Below, piece by piece: positions 34,441 to 46,004 of a stretch of 64,000 nucleotides of DNA; the stretch's first letter is position 1; each line of letters begins with the position of its first letter. This DNA comes from Salvator merianae. Lineage: Eukaryota; Chordata; Lepidosauria; Squamata; Teiidae. The DNA is taken from positions 28,428,225 through 28,492,224 of the forward strand of contig QVOM02000029.1 of the NCBI GenBank assembly GCA_003586115.2, written 5' to 3'. Under the pieces are notes generated by a model. It was not told the DNA's origin. It did not search any database and saw only the letters and a list, made by a program, of their open reading frames with translations. The position numbers and the translations under genes are program-made.

Positions 34441-35660
34441 GGTCTGTCTTGGATTATGTGATCTTGTTTTCTGTTGAAGGAGTGGCTATAGAGATATTAA
34501 TTCAAACAGCATCTGTTGGAGGAGGGGGATAAGTAGCCAGAGATTTCAAAGAGAACACGTTAAAATGTCATTCTCACTCCCTGTACTCCATATAAAGATG
34601 TTTTTAATTCAGAAGACACCCAGTTTGTCCTCTTCTTTTTGAAATGTAGTAAATTTTGTTTTTTGAAAGATAAAGCTTTGCTTCTAACAAAGTTAATGGC
34701 CCGTGGGTAACATTCAGTCAAAATACAGCTGGAGATATACCCAGTTCCTCAAGGGAAAAGTTATTTAACCCATGGTTGAAGGTAAATATGTTTGATATTT
34801 TGAAAGGCAAAACATGAAAGGCAAAGGGACGGGTGGGCGGGAGGAATAAAAGAATTGTAAAAATGAAGAAAATACCTCCAAAGCACAGAGGGATTCTAAG
34901 AAGGGGACCCCAACTCATTTTCCCCTTATGTATGTTTTAAATATGTCTGTGCTGCCCTTTAGGATGACCTCACCGCTATCAAGGACAATTGTGTCTGATT
35001 TTTTTTTTTTTTAACAGAAGATAGAACTGCAGTATCCAATAACACACCCTTTGCTTAGGCTACAATCCTACAATCTGTTGATACTCCGACCTCATCTTGC
35101 TTTTCTTCTGGCAAGAAAGTACCCTTTTAAAAATGTACCTGCCTCTTTTCATGCACCTGGAGGATGGGAGAGCTATGTGGCCACAAAAAGTAGGTAACAA
35201 ACAAACATGCAGGGGGAAAATTGACGGTGAAGACTGCCTTCTCCTTCATTCTCTCCCCTGGTCAGGAGCCCAGATGGTAACTGGGGAGGGCCTTCAATGT
35301 CCAAGCCAGAACTTAGGTGGTCAGGAGAAGCAGAGGGAAGAAGGAACAGGGATGCTGTCTACTTCTCACTTCAGCACATGCAGGTTGTTTCTCCCGTTTC
35401 TTCTTTGGGCCATGTGAGTCTCCCTTCTCCCAGGTATACCTGCTTGCCTAGATGAGATACCTAAGGTTAAACTGGAAACATTTTTTGTGGGCTGACTCAT
35501 TGGTTAGTATTAGATAGTATCTGTATAGCACTACTGTGGTGCTATGAATGTGCCCTTGGGTTGGGGGGGTCTCTACATCCCTCTGTCCTTATGGCACAGT
35601 GGGTGTGCTGGAAGAGCATGAGGTCTGCATGACCTGTGCTCATTCACCACACTATAAATG
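34441..35660. other. Stretch without recognised genes
   Basis: A T-run lies at about 34999-35012. Otherwise I see no gene, RNA or classifiable repeat. Confidence 0.4.
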
Positions 35661-35668
35661 CTTCAAAG

Positions 35669-35790
35669 GCTGCATCCAGATGTCACTTATTTATCCCACT
35701 ATATTTGGATATTCTAGAATAAAGAATAGAATGGACACATCTTTGCATGCTTGCTCACTTGATATCCGCAGGAAAACATTAACCAGCCTG
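35669..35790. repeat. GGCTGCATCCAGA MITE, half-copy
   Basis: GGCTGCATCCAGATGTCACT, TATATTTGGATATTCTAG is the left arm of the hairpin element at 35.9 kb, followed by sequence not shared with it. Confidence 0.5.
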
Positions 35791-35904
35791 ACCCTACTTA
35801 GCTTCAAGGTCAGGCACTAGCCTCAAATGTCTCTTACTTTCTGGCACATATAAAGAGGCAGGGGAAGTATCCAAGGAGAAAGACCAAATCTTTGCTGACT
35901 CTAG

Positions 35905-36020
35905 GGCTACATCCAGACGTCACTTACTTATTTTGCCATATTTGGATATTTTGGAATAAAGCATGGATATTCTGGAATATCCAAATATAGCGGAATAAGT
36001 AAGTGATGTCTGGATGCAGC
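35905..36020. mobile_element. Palindromic MITE, GGCTGCATCCAGACRTCACTT ends
   Basis: The left arm GGCTACATCCAGACGTCACT is matched at the right by AGTGATGTCTGGATGCAGC. The inner parts also pair (CATATTTGGATATT against GAATATCCAAATATAG), so nearly the whole 116 bp folds into one hairpin. The start of another copy is at the window's right edge. Confidence 0.75.
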
Positions 36021-36315
36021 ATACACTATAGGGAGCCACTTATCAAGATATGTGTATTAATGCTGTAGTTAAGAAGGGGCCCATAGAGAAATTCATCTCG
36101 GACCCCACATACTCCTAAACAGATGCACAATCTCTGTAAGGACTACCCTATCTACAGGGGATTGTTAATCTTCAGGAGCTTCCAAAATGAAGGGCAAGCT
36201 ATGCCATTCCTAGAAACGGAGGCATTTGTTTCCTTCTCATGGTTCCAGTTTGAGAATGCAGACCTGGGCAGATCCAGTCTGCCTCATGCTTGTTACTCTG
36301 GGGCTACCTGTAGGT

Positions 36316-36456
36316 CAGTGGTTCTCAAACTGTGGTTCCCTTCAGATGTTCCTGAACAACTCCCAGGATTCCACTTCCAGTCCTGGGTATGGTTCTTCCC
36401 ATGCTGGGCTTTGTCGTTCAGGTACAGCTTGAGGACCACAGTCTGAAAACAAATGC
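36316..36456. mobile_element. Short hAT-type MITE, CAGTGGTTCTCAAACTG end
   Basis: The left end CAGTGGTTCTCAAACTG is inversely matched by CAGTCTGAAAACAAATG at the right (13 or more of 17). Flanks CTGTAGGT (36308-36315) and CTCTAGGT (36457-36464) agree at 7 of 8 bases. The termini match the widespread hAT-Charlie-like end. It sits directly next to another hAT element. Confidence 0.6.
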
Positions 36457-36464
36457 CTCTAGGT

Positions 36465-36815
36465 CCGTGGTTCCCAATGTGGGACACACGCCCCACAGGG
36501 GGGCAATTTGATTTTTAAGGGCAGCAGTTCAAGAATGAATTATTAACAGTGAATGTTTTGCATTTCTCATGGTTCTAGGGGCCTCATATACAGTATATAG
36601 ATATATATTGTGACAATCACATTTTTAAAATTAAAATCAAAATGTACACGGTGGTCAGCTTGCTTAGACCAAATTAATGGCCTTTTAGTCTTCCTCCACG
36701 TGAATAGGTGTTCACTTTTTAAATAATAAGAATTATATGTCACGAAGGGGGGGGGGCATCATGATTTTAGAGATGCTTAGGTGGGGCATGGCCAAAAACA
36801 GTTTGGGAACCACTG
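36465..36815. mobile_element. 351-bp hAT-type MITE with exact 8-bp duplication
   Basis: The left end CCGTGGTTCCCAATGTGG and right end CAGTTTGGGAACCACTG are inverted. Exact CTCTAGGT is at 36457-36464 and 36816-36823. The interior is AT-rich with a G-run near 36747-36756. There is no transposase gene. Confidence 0.85.
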
Positions 36816-36875
36816 CTCTAGGTGTAACACAGGAACTAGGGGAAGAAGCAGCAGACTCTTTTACAGTCTCTCCAT

Positions 36876-37091
36876 GGCTGTGTTCAGACATAACAAAAGG
36901 GGTGACTTGGAGGCACCTCACAGAGACAGTGTGTGGCCCTTGTGTTCCCAAGTCTTCTCTAATCCACCTTTTCTAGCATAGAATGTTCATGAGAAAGGGG
37001 AGGGGCAGACTGGTGTGTGAACAATCCCACCTCGAAGCTGTCTTTGAGCCGCCTCAGAGATGGTTTTTTTTGTGTGTGTCTGATCACAGCC
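36876..37091. mobile_element. 216-bp MITE related to 28805-29018
   Basis: Ends GGCTGTGTTCAGAC and GTCTGATCACAGCC; flanks CAT (36873-36875) and CAT (37092-37094). The core CACCTTTTCTAGCATAGAAT, GTTCATGAGAAAGGGGAGG matches the 28.8-kb copy. Confidence 0.78.
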
Positions 37092-39640
37092 CATATGTTG
37101 CCTGCTGACACTTCTCCCCAGTTGTTGCCATGCTGCCGAAAAATTGTGTGTACTGCAGCTGTTTGGGTTTTTACAACAGAAAGTTTTCCTAAATTCCAAA
37201 AGGAGAGAAAGAATCACAGATCCTTTTTTAATTCCACCTAGGAGGATGTGCCTTTCAGCTCTCTCCTTGCAGAGGAAAAAAAATGCTGTGATCATGAACT
37301 TTTTAGTTTCATGGTAACTCCTTTTGATTCATTTTTTAAACTTCATTTTTTGAAATGCAGGACTGAATAGATGACTTCTGCATATAATATCACTAGTATT
37401 ATAACTATCATTAACAAATTTAAGTGAAGAATTCTTTTGCTTTTGTTTGATCAGTTTTCTGTTTGTATGTTTGCTTTTATTTTGGCATGCAAATCTACTG
37501 CATTTTTATTTTGTCCTAAGAACTGCCTTTTGATTGTGTGTTTTCCTCCATTTCCAACTTCCATTTCCTGCTCCACATTTTTTGGTACTGCTCAGCAGTT
37601 CACAGTGGGAGAGAAACAGGAAGATCTCGGTGTGGCCTTCGGTGTGCTTGTATGCATATATACAAAATGTCTTTTCTGCCCCCAGAGCTTTGCAGAGTAC
37701 TGACAAAGGCAAATTCATTCACCTTTGAAGTGTGTGAAAGCTGGGCATGAACTACTTGGAAAGGAGTTTCAATTGAACATTCAGTAATGAGCAAAATCAC
37801 TAGCAACAATGCAACATTTTTCCATTCCTTCTCAATATCTGTTTCATTTATTCAGAATGCTATCCTGAAATAACAAACTCACTCCAAGGTCTAGGTTGTT
37901 CATCAGGAAGCTGAATCAAAAATTGGCCTCTGTTGAATAAAATCAGCATCCTTGAGTAAGATCAGGAGCACAGATCCAATTTAATTAGAAGAATCTCTAA
38001 ATTAATTCCAGAACCAGTGTGTGCCTTGTTCATTGTAGTTTTCCTTTCATTTGCACATTTCCCCTTTTATGTTTTGATAACAAGAAATTGCTGCCAAGCC
38101 CGAGTAATCCTTGTTGTAGTGGGCATAAAATCTCATCAAGGTTCTTGACCGTAGTGTTTTAATGGCACAAAAGTACTCTCCTAGTTACCGGTAAAACACA
38201 CAGATAAAAGACACAGATAAAAATCCCAGCATCCCTACATGTACAGTAGCAAGAAGACTGCTGTTTTGTAGTATTTACTCAACATTCACATGCAGATATA
38301 AGAGTAAATCAAAGGCATGAAGGAAATAAAGGAACCAAAATTTCCAGTCTCATCAAATGTAGATGTACAGCTCTTTAGTTCAAAACTCTGATTTAGTTTG
38401 AACTGAATTTTAAGTGAAACAGTGGAGTATTCCTTGCACAGAAGATACAAGCTGGACAACATGATGAATTAAAAGATCACATGACAAGAATATCCTCTCA
38501 ATAATATTGTCAGTAGCAGAAAGGAGAATTTCTGGACAGCATTTGACTTCCATCCTCTTCTATCACCCCTTCCATTTTCATCCTGAAGTTGATGTTTGTA
38601 ATTTTAATAACACCCTTCCCTGACTCCACCACACCAAGCACCACCAATTCAGTAATTCCACTGGTATACTAAAAATAAGGCCTCCTGAGATAGCCATGGC
38701 CTCTTGTCAGAAGGGAACACAATGATTTCTAGCATGGCAAGTGGATGAAGGCCAATCAGAAGAGATTAGCTTCCAGGTTAGTCTATTAGAGATGTCATTC
38801 ATTCCCAGCATGTAGGTAAATAAAACATTAAAGACAGGCACAGATGTATCAGATTAATACTGCTGGAGCATGGAAGCATTAGATCATGTAAGGAAGAAGG
38901 CTTGCCAATATTAATCTAAACTCAGAGTGAGAACATACGGCTCATATTAGTCCAATCATCCTCATTATAAAAGAGAAAGAGGCAAATTCTGCATGGTGGC
39001 GGTAGGAATACTTATCCTGTACACTTAGAATAGTGTGATGTTAGTAGTGCTATTCTTGATGTGGCAGAGGCACAGGCAGCATGCCACCCACCTCTGGCTG
39101 TCAAGCTCACAGCTGCAGATTCCCAGCTGTGGTCCTGACACAGGGTGGGAGGCTGCCCCCGCCCTTAACCCCACAACATCAAGATTGTAGCAATCTTGAA
39201 AGGGGGTAGAAGGCTACTCTCGCTCCACCATAGTGTCAAAGCTGATCCTGATGCTGTGGGGATGGGGGGGGCAGCCTACTCCCATGGACCTAACATTGGG
39301 GGGGGGGTCACTGAACACAGGAAATGGCCCCATTGACTACTTCCTGTATTAGATCACTTACAAAACAACCACTGAGGAAACAAATATATCTCTTCAGGTG
39401 GCAGTAGCCATGCAAAAAGTGTGGCATCTATGTGGATACCACAATGTGGTCCTGTGCACTGAAAATGCCATAAGGGGAGAAGGCTGTGCAGATCCCTCTT
39501 TTATAGTGCATTCAGGAGTCTTTAAAAGTATTATATTGATTCTTCCAAAGGGAAAGAGAGTGTGCTAGGATGTGTTATGTGTACCTGGACATCATGTCCT
39601 CTTAACCTAGTCATGCTGGTTATATTGTGTCTCTGTTGCT
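37092..39640. other. Long stretch without recognised genes
   Basis: I see no exon or named element. G-runs lie near 39263-39269 and 39298-39307. Overlapping short frames near 37.5-37.7 kb lack motifs. Confidence 0.4.
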
Positions 39641-39649
39641 GGAGAACAA

Positions 39650-40200
39650 GCTCAGTTTGGAGGCATTTCTAAACATTTGGCTGGCCTCTTTGGCAACTTC
39701 CACATGGTGCATGTGGACCAGGCCCAGCTGCTGCCAGGGAATGCTGCATCTGCACAGTAGAGTGATCCCCGAAAGGCAGCCTCTTGGAGAATGCTCTGGC
39801 TGCACAGGCCTGAAGCTTGGAATGGCCCCCAGTACAAAAATCACACTAGAAAGAGCTCCAGCAGGAGACCAATATAAAGTGATTTCCCAAGGATTCCCCA
39901 ACTATGGGCTCATCCAGCTGTCCACCATGCAGATGGCTGGATTTGCCCAAACAGTGCTCAGAGTTCAGTTTCATTCTGCTGACCTCTGGAAACAGCTCTG
40001 GAAAGGGGCAATTTGCAGTACCGTGCAAAACTCCCCCTGGCCTGCACCTTGGGAAGACAGGAAACTTTCATTTCCCAGGCTCTGAAGTTAGGCTGCAGGT
40101 GTGCTCCCCACTGTCTGTCCCTTCCTGGCAGGAAGCGAGTCCTGCATTCATTGCCAATAATCACAATGGGAAAGCTGCCTTTAGGACAGCTGCAATAGAT
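39650..40200. repeat. Interspersed repeat, family X-like (longest copy)
   Basis: It contains GGAAACAGCTCTGGAAAGGG, GCAATTTGCAGTACC and GGAAACTTTCATTTCCCAGG, which follow the order seen (in either strand) at 0.36, 11.2 and 63.0 kb. The 152-codon open frame across it has no recognisable domain. Confidence 0.4.
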
Positions 40201-40408
40201 AGGTCAGAGGTGCCATGGCCAACAAAGCTCCTCATATATTCTTAATATTAAAAAAGAGAAAGACATCACCTCAACATCCATCTCTGTGGGCACACACACA
40301 GAGACATGGGGCCTCTTTGCACTTAGCAAGTGGAACATTCCAGGTCACTCACTGGAACAGAGCATTTGCACCTGCAACAGCCCCAGCTGACTGGAAACTC
40401 ACCGAAGC

Positions 40409-41246
40409 TAGGGGTGTGCACGAAGCTTTGTGCCATTCGATTTTCGTTCGAATTTCCTGATTTCATTCCCTTCGCATCGAATGCGAAGGGCAACAGAAAA
40501 TCATGAAATTCGAATTGCGAAGGTCCCTCAATTTCCGCTGCATTTCAGGACCTTCGCAATTTGCCGCTGTCTCATCTCCCTAGTCTGTCAGCGCGCGCGC
40601 TGACAGAGTAGGGTGAATCAGGCAGCCAGCGAGCAGAAGAGGAGAAAACGAGAAGGGAGGGATTCCTTTCCCATTGATTTTTCTTCTCTTCCAATCGCTG
40701 TCTCACCCCCCCCTATGCTGTCAGCGCGCGCGCTGACAGAGTAGGGTGAATCAGGCAGCGAGCGGAAGAGGAGGAAGGAAACTCAATGCGAAGGGAGGGA
40801 TTCCCTTTGCGTTGATTTCCCTCATCTCCTGCTAGCTGCCTGATTTACCCTACTCTGTCAGCGTGGGCACTGACAGAGTAGGGTGAATCAGGCAGTGAGC
40901 GGGAGAGGAGGAAGGAAACTCAACGCGAAGGGAATCCCTCCCTTCGCATTGATTTCCCTCCTCTCCCGCTCGCTGTCTCTCATTCCCCCTAGTCTGTCAG
41001 TCGCACGCGCACGCTGACAGACTGGGGGGGGGAATGAGAGAGAGGCGAGCGCCATCGGAAACAGAGAAATCAAGGCGAAGGATCTTTCCTTCACCTTGAT
41101 TTCTCTGCTTCCGGTCGCGGCAAAGATCTTCGCCACGAAGACGAAGGGCTTCATTTTTGGACATATTTTTTCACGCGAAAACGAAGCCCCATAGCTTCAC
41201 AGGAATGCGAAATGAAAGGGGAAAAGTGCCTTCGTGCACACCCCTA
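40409..41246. mobile_element. hAT-type MITE, TAGGGGTGTGCAC family, copy 3, expanded
   Basis: An 838-bp element has ends TAGGGGTGTGCACGAAG and CTTCGTGCACACCCCTA and an exact 8-bp duplication ACCGAAGC (40401-40408 and 41247-41254). Outer regions are close to copy 1. Four palindromic modules (CTGTCAGCGC...GACAG near 40586, 40719, 40855, 40994) are spaced about 135 bp apart, against two in copy 1; the 268-bp length difference equals two modules. No transposase. Confidence 0.92.
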
Positions 41247-41311
41247 ACCGAAGCCCATCTGATACTCGCCTGAAGGTCACCAGCTGTGGTCAAGAAAATT
41301 GTGGTCACCAA

Positions 41312-41745
41312 GGGCATTTTCACATTTACCAGAGCAGAACGTTCTAATTAGCAGGGTTCAGACTGGCCTGGACGGTGTCCGGTGGGTGCCATTCACACTT
41401 ATCAGCAATGGAACAGTTTGCAAGCTGACCAGCAGGGGAAGCAGTGTGAATGAGAATGCACTAGTCAGGGACCTACTTCCAAAGCCATAGAGTTACTTCC
41501 AAAGTTGACCTCTCCCCACCACCATTTCAATCCTGGAAGTAGTGCGAACACATCTCCTCTGATCTACACCTGATCACACAAGTCAGCTTCCAGACTGCAA
41601 TTTACTTCACCAGCACTACTCAGCTTCAGGTAGGCATCAGGTGGGCTTGAGTGAGCTTCAAGGCAGTTGACTCCATTTGAAGGTACAAATGCACCTGAGT
41701 AGTGAATGGACAGAAATGTTCCTCTTGCAAAATGTGAACAGGCCC
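41312..41745. mobile_element. Inner MITE of the same family, inverted, inserted in the outer MITE
   Basis: The ends GGGCATTTTCACATTT and AAATGTGAACAGGCCC are flanked by CAA (41309-41311) and CAA (41746-41748). The interior is the reverse complement of blocks in the outer element (GTTCTAATTAGCAGGGTT, CAAGCTGACCAGCAGGGG, GTAGGCATCAGGTGGGC). Removing it rejoins CAAGAAAATTGTGGTCACC to AAGCCGACTAGTG. Confidence 0.82.
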
Positions 41746-42092
41746 CAAGCCGACTAGTGCGATCAGGTGAGGATTGGGAATTGTGTATTTGCACCACCAC
41801 CTGGTTTGGAATGGCAATGGGGCAGGAACTGCATTGCTGCACAGGTGCTGTCAGATGGTTCAAGGTTCGGAGTTTGGGGTCTGGACCCTGGCAGCTGTTC
41901 CAGACATACGTCCGGACACAGCTCCTCTGGGTCCAGACATACCTACCTAACTAGTGCACTCCTATTCACACTGCTTCCCCAGCTGGTCAACTTGTGAAGC
42001 GTTCCAGCACTGACAGGTGTGAACACTCCTCACCGTACCAGTCCAAACCCTGCTAATTAGAATGTTCTACTGTCATAAGTGCAAACAGGCCC

Positions 42093-43530
42093 ACAGACAC
42101 AAAATCACAACACATTGCCTTGCTGTACTTAGAAACCAGTTGCTGTTGAAGGAATGTGGGGGGGGGGTTGCTTTTCAAACATACTTAGACCATCCACTGC
42201 CTTCTGTGCTTCCCCAAGGGCCTCATTTCACATTCACAACTTATGAGTGATGCTTAGCTGGGCAGCCTGTGTGTTTATGAATCAACGCCAATGTTTGGTG
42301 TCTGGACAGCTGGCAGAGATTTCATGCTCTTTTTAATTTTTTTTTTCTTTATAGATCTCACACCTCATCTCTGTGAAATTGGTTAATTTAATTTTGCACA
42401 CACAAAAAAGAGAAACACTGAACTGATATCAAATCCAGCTCTCTGATCTATTAAATTATACCCTTGAAAAGTGTCTTCTTCCAGGCCAATAACAGTAGGT
42501 GAGCTAGGGGCCAATCTGGCAAACCACCCTGCCAGCGATATGCCAGAGTTGCAATCTGTAGCAAATGGCTTATTCTTGGCTTCTGTGGAACTACTGGAAC
42601 ATCAGCATTTTTGCAAACTCTGCCCACCTTCCAAGATGACCTGCTACCTATCATGCTATATGAAGGAAAGATATTTTGGCTGCTATGTTGTTTTGTTTTG
42701 CTTTTTTTTTCTGCCTGGGGACAAAGTAAAATAAAGAGCCAGACCATCTGAGGGCAATTCTCCACTGTCTGTTTTACCAGATCTGCAAACTCAATAGGAG
42801 CCTCCCTTCTGCATGCTGGTGCAGTCTAAGGGGGGCCCTGATGGAAGGGAGGATTCTAGTAGTGCAGAATCAGCCTGAGGCTTTCTCTGTTATTAAATCC
42901 ACACATCACTAGGACTAGAAAATGCAGACCATGGCTGGGACTACTTAACAGAGTTTAACTCATTGTCACACCAATGCTTGCATATGCCATGCTGTTGAAC
43001 TGCCTCCTCAGTCATTCTCTCTGGGTGTGGCTACACACAGTTCCCTATGGGGTGAGTAAGAAGGACCGTTCCTTCCCAACTTTGCATTCCTTCTTCAGAC
43101 ATGCAGCATTTGGCACTTAAGTCCTCTCTTGAGAGTATTCACTATTCACTGACAACTTCCAGCTGCTTTTTAGGTAGCTGGAAAAATGCACCAACACCAC
43201 TGTGAAACTTTCTTTTGGGAGATTTCACAGAAGTACCTGTGAAATGCTCATCCAGGTATCCTGGCAATACACATATCTATGATATCTAGGAACAACAAGC
43301 AAGCATGAGGCCATCATTTCAGTATCAAGACTGCATGGGGATGCCCTTACAGTGGAAAGTAAAGAAAGTAACAGGAAAGGAGTAAACTTTTTGGTAGTGG
43401 CCCCCTATCTGAAAAACACATTCTCTGCTAAGCTTTGCATGGCTTCATTGACCTTTTGTGTGTGTGTTAGGTAAAGAATTATTTCATATTCTAATTCTGC
43501 CTTGGAGAGTGGTGTGTCTATACTTCTCTT
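42093..43530. other. Stretch without recognised genes
   Basis: I see no exon or named repeat. A G-run is at 42161-42168. Confidence 0.4.
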
Positions 43531-43534
43531 GTAT

Positions 43535-43623
43535 TTTAATTGCTTATTTTACTATTTATCTTGTTGCAAATCACCCTAAGATTATACTACTGGGCAGTAT
43601 AAAAATCAAATAAATACATAAAT
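43535..43623 (+). mobile_element. L2-like LINE 3' tail
   Basis: ATTTATCTTGTTGCAAATCA, CCCTAAGATT, then GGGCAGTATAAAAATCAAAT and TAAATACATAAA is the usual L2-type tail, diverged. Confidence 0.5.
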
Positions 43624-43997
43624 TCCCAGGTTCTTGCAGAAGGATATTTACTCAATATATTATTAGAAAACTGTGGTATGCAATGACTAAGACATGCAAT
43701 AGATTAATATATAAATGCAAGAAACAACATCTCCTCTGAAATTTCTGTTCCCAAACACTTTAAAGGTATTTTGTTCAATTCCTAAGCTATGACCTGGGAA
43801 GAGCCTAGCTCAGTCTCTTTCGGTTCACACAGACTATTCACAGGGGAAGGGTGCAACAAGGTCTCTGCTGGAAATCCAGCCCAGCTGTATTTTGAATCAG
43901 AGCCAAGTTTAATAAAATAAAAGCAAGGCTTCTGAACACAGCCTCAACCCATGCCCAACTCCCATGCAGTTTTCATTTGTGGCTCATTGGTTCAAAT

Positions 43998-44028
43998 AGA
44001 TATAGATATAGATATATAGATATATACA
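43998..44028 (+). repeat. (GATATA)n short tandem repeat
   Basis: Five to six imperfect GATATA units. Confidence 0.8.
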
Positions 44029-44040
44029 CATACATGCATT

Positions 44041-44302
44041 AAAACATAATAGAAGTCCTTCTAGATCAGACCATAGACCACCTAATACAGCATCCCATTT
44101 CACACAGTGGCCCACCATTTGCTTATGGGTACTCCCAAACAAAAGATAGAGGCAAAACCCTCACCTGCTCCTGACTCCTTGCACCCTGCCTGTCTCTCCG
44201 ACCCAGAGGCAGTAGCTAGACATCCATTTTAGTAGGCATTGATACACCTGCCCTCCAAGAGTTTGTCCAATCCTTTCTTAAAGCCATCCAGGTTTTGATC
44301 AC
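44041..44302 (-). mobile_element. L3/CR1-like LINE, 3' end
   Basis: The + strand reads TTCTAGATCAGACCATAGAC, CAGTGGCCCACCATTTGC, GAGTTTGTCCAATCCTTTCT, TAAAGCCATCCAGG, the reverse complement of the L3/CR1-like 3' end also seen at 55.6 kb and in opposite orientation at 46.0 and 59.7 kb. Confidence 0.75.
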
Positions 44303-44392
44303 ATATTGCTTTGGTCAATGAAGAACAGTACCAATTAGACATTACACACATGAAAGGAATATCTGTTCATGGTGAGACCAAGTATGATTGTG

Positions 44393-44395
<3 letters not shown>

Positions 44396-44440
<45 letters not shown>
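44396..44440 (+). repeat. (GA)n microsatellite
   Basis: About 22 uninterrupted GA units. Confidence 0.95.
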
Positions 44441-44441
<1 letters not shown>

Positions 44442-45535
44442 CCCACGCTGGAAATATAACTGAAGAACAATATAAAAATGCCAAAAATAAACATCATAAA
44501 ATAAAAAGTGAAGTTGAAAAGTTAACCTTCCATGTGACAAAGAGATTAACTTTTCCAGGGTTATTGGAAGGGGAAACCATTTCAAGCTCAAAATGACAAG
44601 GCCTCCCTCGCGTGCTTTGAAATCTCAAAGCTTTAAAGAAGAAAGGGGATTGTCTACATCTAAACTGAAAGCAGAGCATCTTTACGAATAGTTTTGGTAG
44701 AAAGAGCGAACATTTGAGATCAAGTTTTCCCTAGTACTGCTCATTTATTGACCCAAGTATAATGTTTCTAATGATAAAGATCTTCATCAAATAAAGCCAC
44801 TAGGACAGTAATAAAACACTTGGCACATCAACAGAGATGAAAGACCAGAAGCTGTAATTGCATTAGGTTCTATTTGTAGACTTGTGGCTTGAAACAACAA
44901 ACTGATGAGTAATTTGAAAAGGTGAGTGCTTGAAAGATCTCAGACCCACCCAACATTTCCAATTCCAGACAAAAAGCTTAGAGGAAAACAGCATTTGGAG
45001 AACTTCAGTCACATATTTGGGTTCCTGTTTCCTCGCTGTGATGCCTGCTATACTGATCTTCAGAGGAGCACCAGTTGTTTAGGATTTAAGACAGATAGAA
45101 ACTAGATATGTAGAAAACAGAAAGCACAGAAAGAAGGCAACTGAAAAGGGGAGAAAATATGTGGGAATACCAAGCCACATGTAAGCATTCGCAGACAATT
45201 ATTTTGAAGAGCACACTTTTAATAGAGTTTACCAGGGGACGTGACATGAGAATGCTTGGTTCCTATGTCCTTCTTGCATGTCACTGACCATCACCAGTAC
45301 CGGATGAACCAACACATGCCATTTTGAGACAAGGAACCAGAGCTACATTAAGGGCAATTTCAGGCCAGGAACTATCATGCAAAATTGATGCTTCACTGCA
45401 CAATTCACTGCACTTTCTGTTTAAGTCTTCTTATCATTATCGATTTGAGAAGCTGATGTCATTCCATAATTTAAGAACATCATCTGTAAGACATCATTCT
45501 TAACAAATTACCCACCTGTGCTTCTCTTAATTTTC
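44441..45535. other. Stretch without recognised genes
   Basis: I see no exon, RNA gene or classifiable repeat. Confidence 0.4.
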
Positions 45536-45544
45536 CAGTATCAC

Positions 45545-45973
45545 CTGGCAAAACCCTCTGGAAAGATCCCAGAGGAATCTGGTGAAACGCAATGAGCAAG
45601 GTGCCAGGGGAAGGGTGGTGCAAACACCAGAAACTTTACCTGATCCTGACCATGGCAGCAGCCAGGAAGTGTCTGGCCACTGCTATGCTGCCTGGCAGGT
45701 CTGTGCAGTGCGCAGGTGTGTGCAGGCAAGATTGTGAACATGCAGGCATGATCGGTCCATTGCACTGGCCCAGATGTTGCGAGCCCAAATAAGCGTGAAT
45801 GCACCTTACCAGAAGCTCCTGATAAGTTTGTAGAGCACAAATTAGTGCTCCAAAGATAGTAGTGATCAGGAATGATTGTAGCCGCTCTCGGCTGCTTGGG
45901 CCTCTGCAAGGTGTGAATGCACTTAACTAGCAAGTGTTCTTGATGCTTGCTAGCAGCAAGTGCAAACAGGCCC
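45545..45973. mobile_element. MITE related to 3400-3910, left end missing
   Basis: It contains TGATCCTGACCATGGCAGCA, CACCTTACCAGAAGCTCC and TTGATGCTTGCTAGCAGCAA and ends AAGTGCAAACAGGCCC. The left terminus expected from the 3.4-kb copy is absent or diverged. It abuts an L3/CR1-like fragment. Confidence 0.65.
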
Positions 45974-46004
45974 ATAGTTTCACTCATAGAAGCTGGCAGT
46001 GTGT

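Larger units (their letters stand above)
40308..42092. mobile_element. Outer MITE, interrupted by two later insertions
   Basis: The left end GGGGCCTCTTTGCACTTAGC and right end CATAAGTGCAAACAGGCCC bound the element. Without the insertions at 40409-41246 and 41312-41745 it follows the uninterrupted copy at 6260-6768 block by block (GCATTTGCACCTGCAACAGC, CAAGAAAATTGTGGTC, GGACCCTGGCAGCTGTTCC, CAAACCCTGCTAATTAGA). Its own duplication is not clear. Confidence 0.75.
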
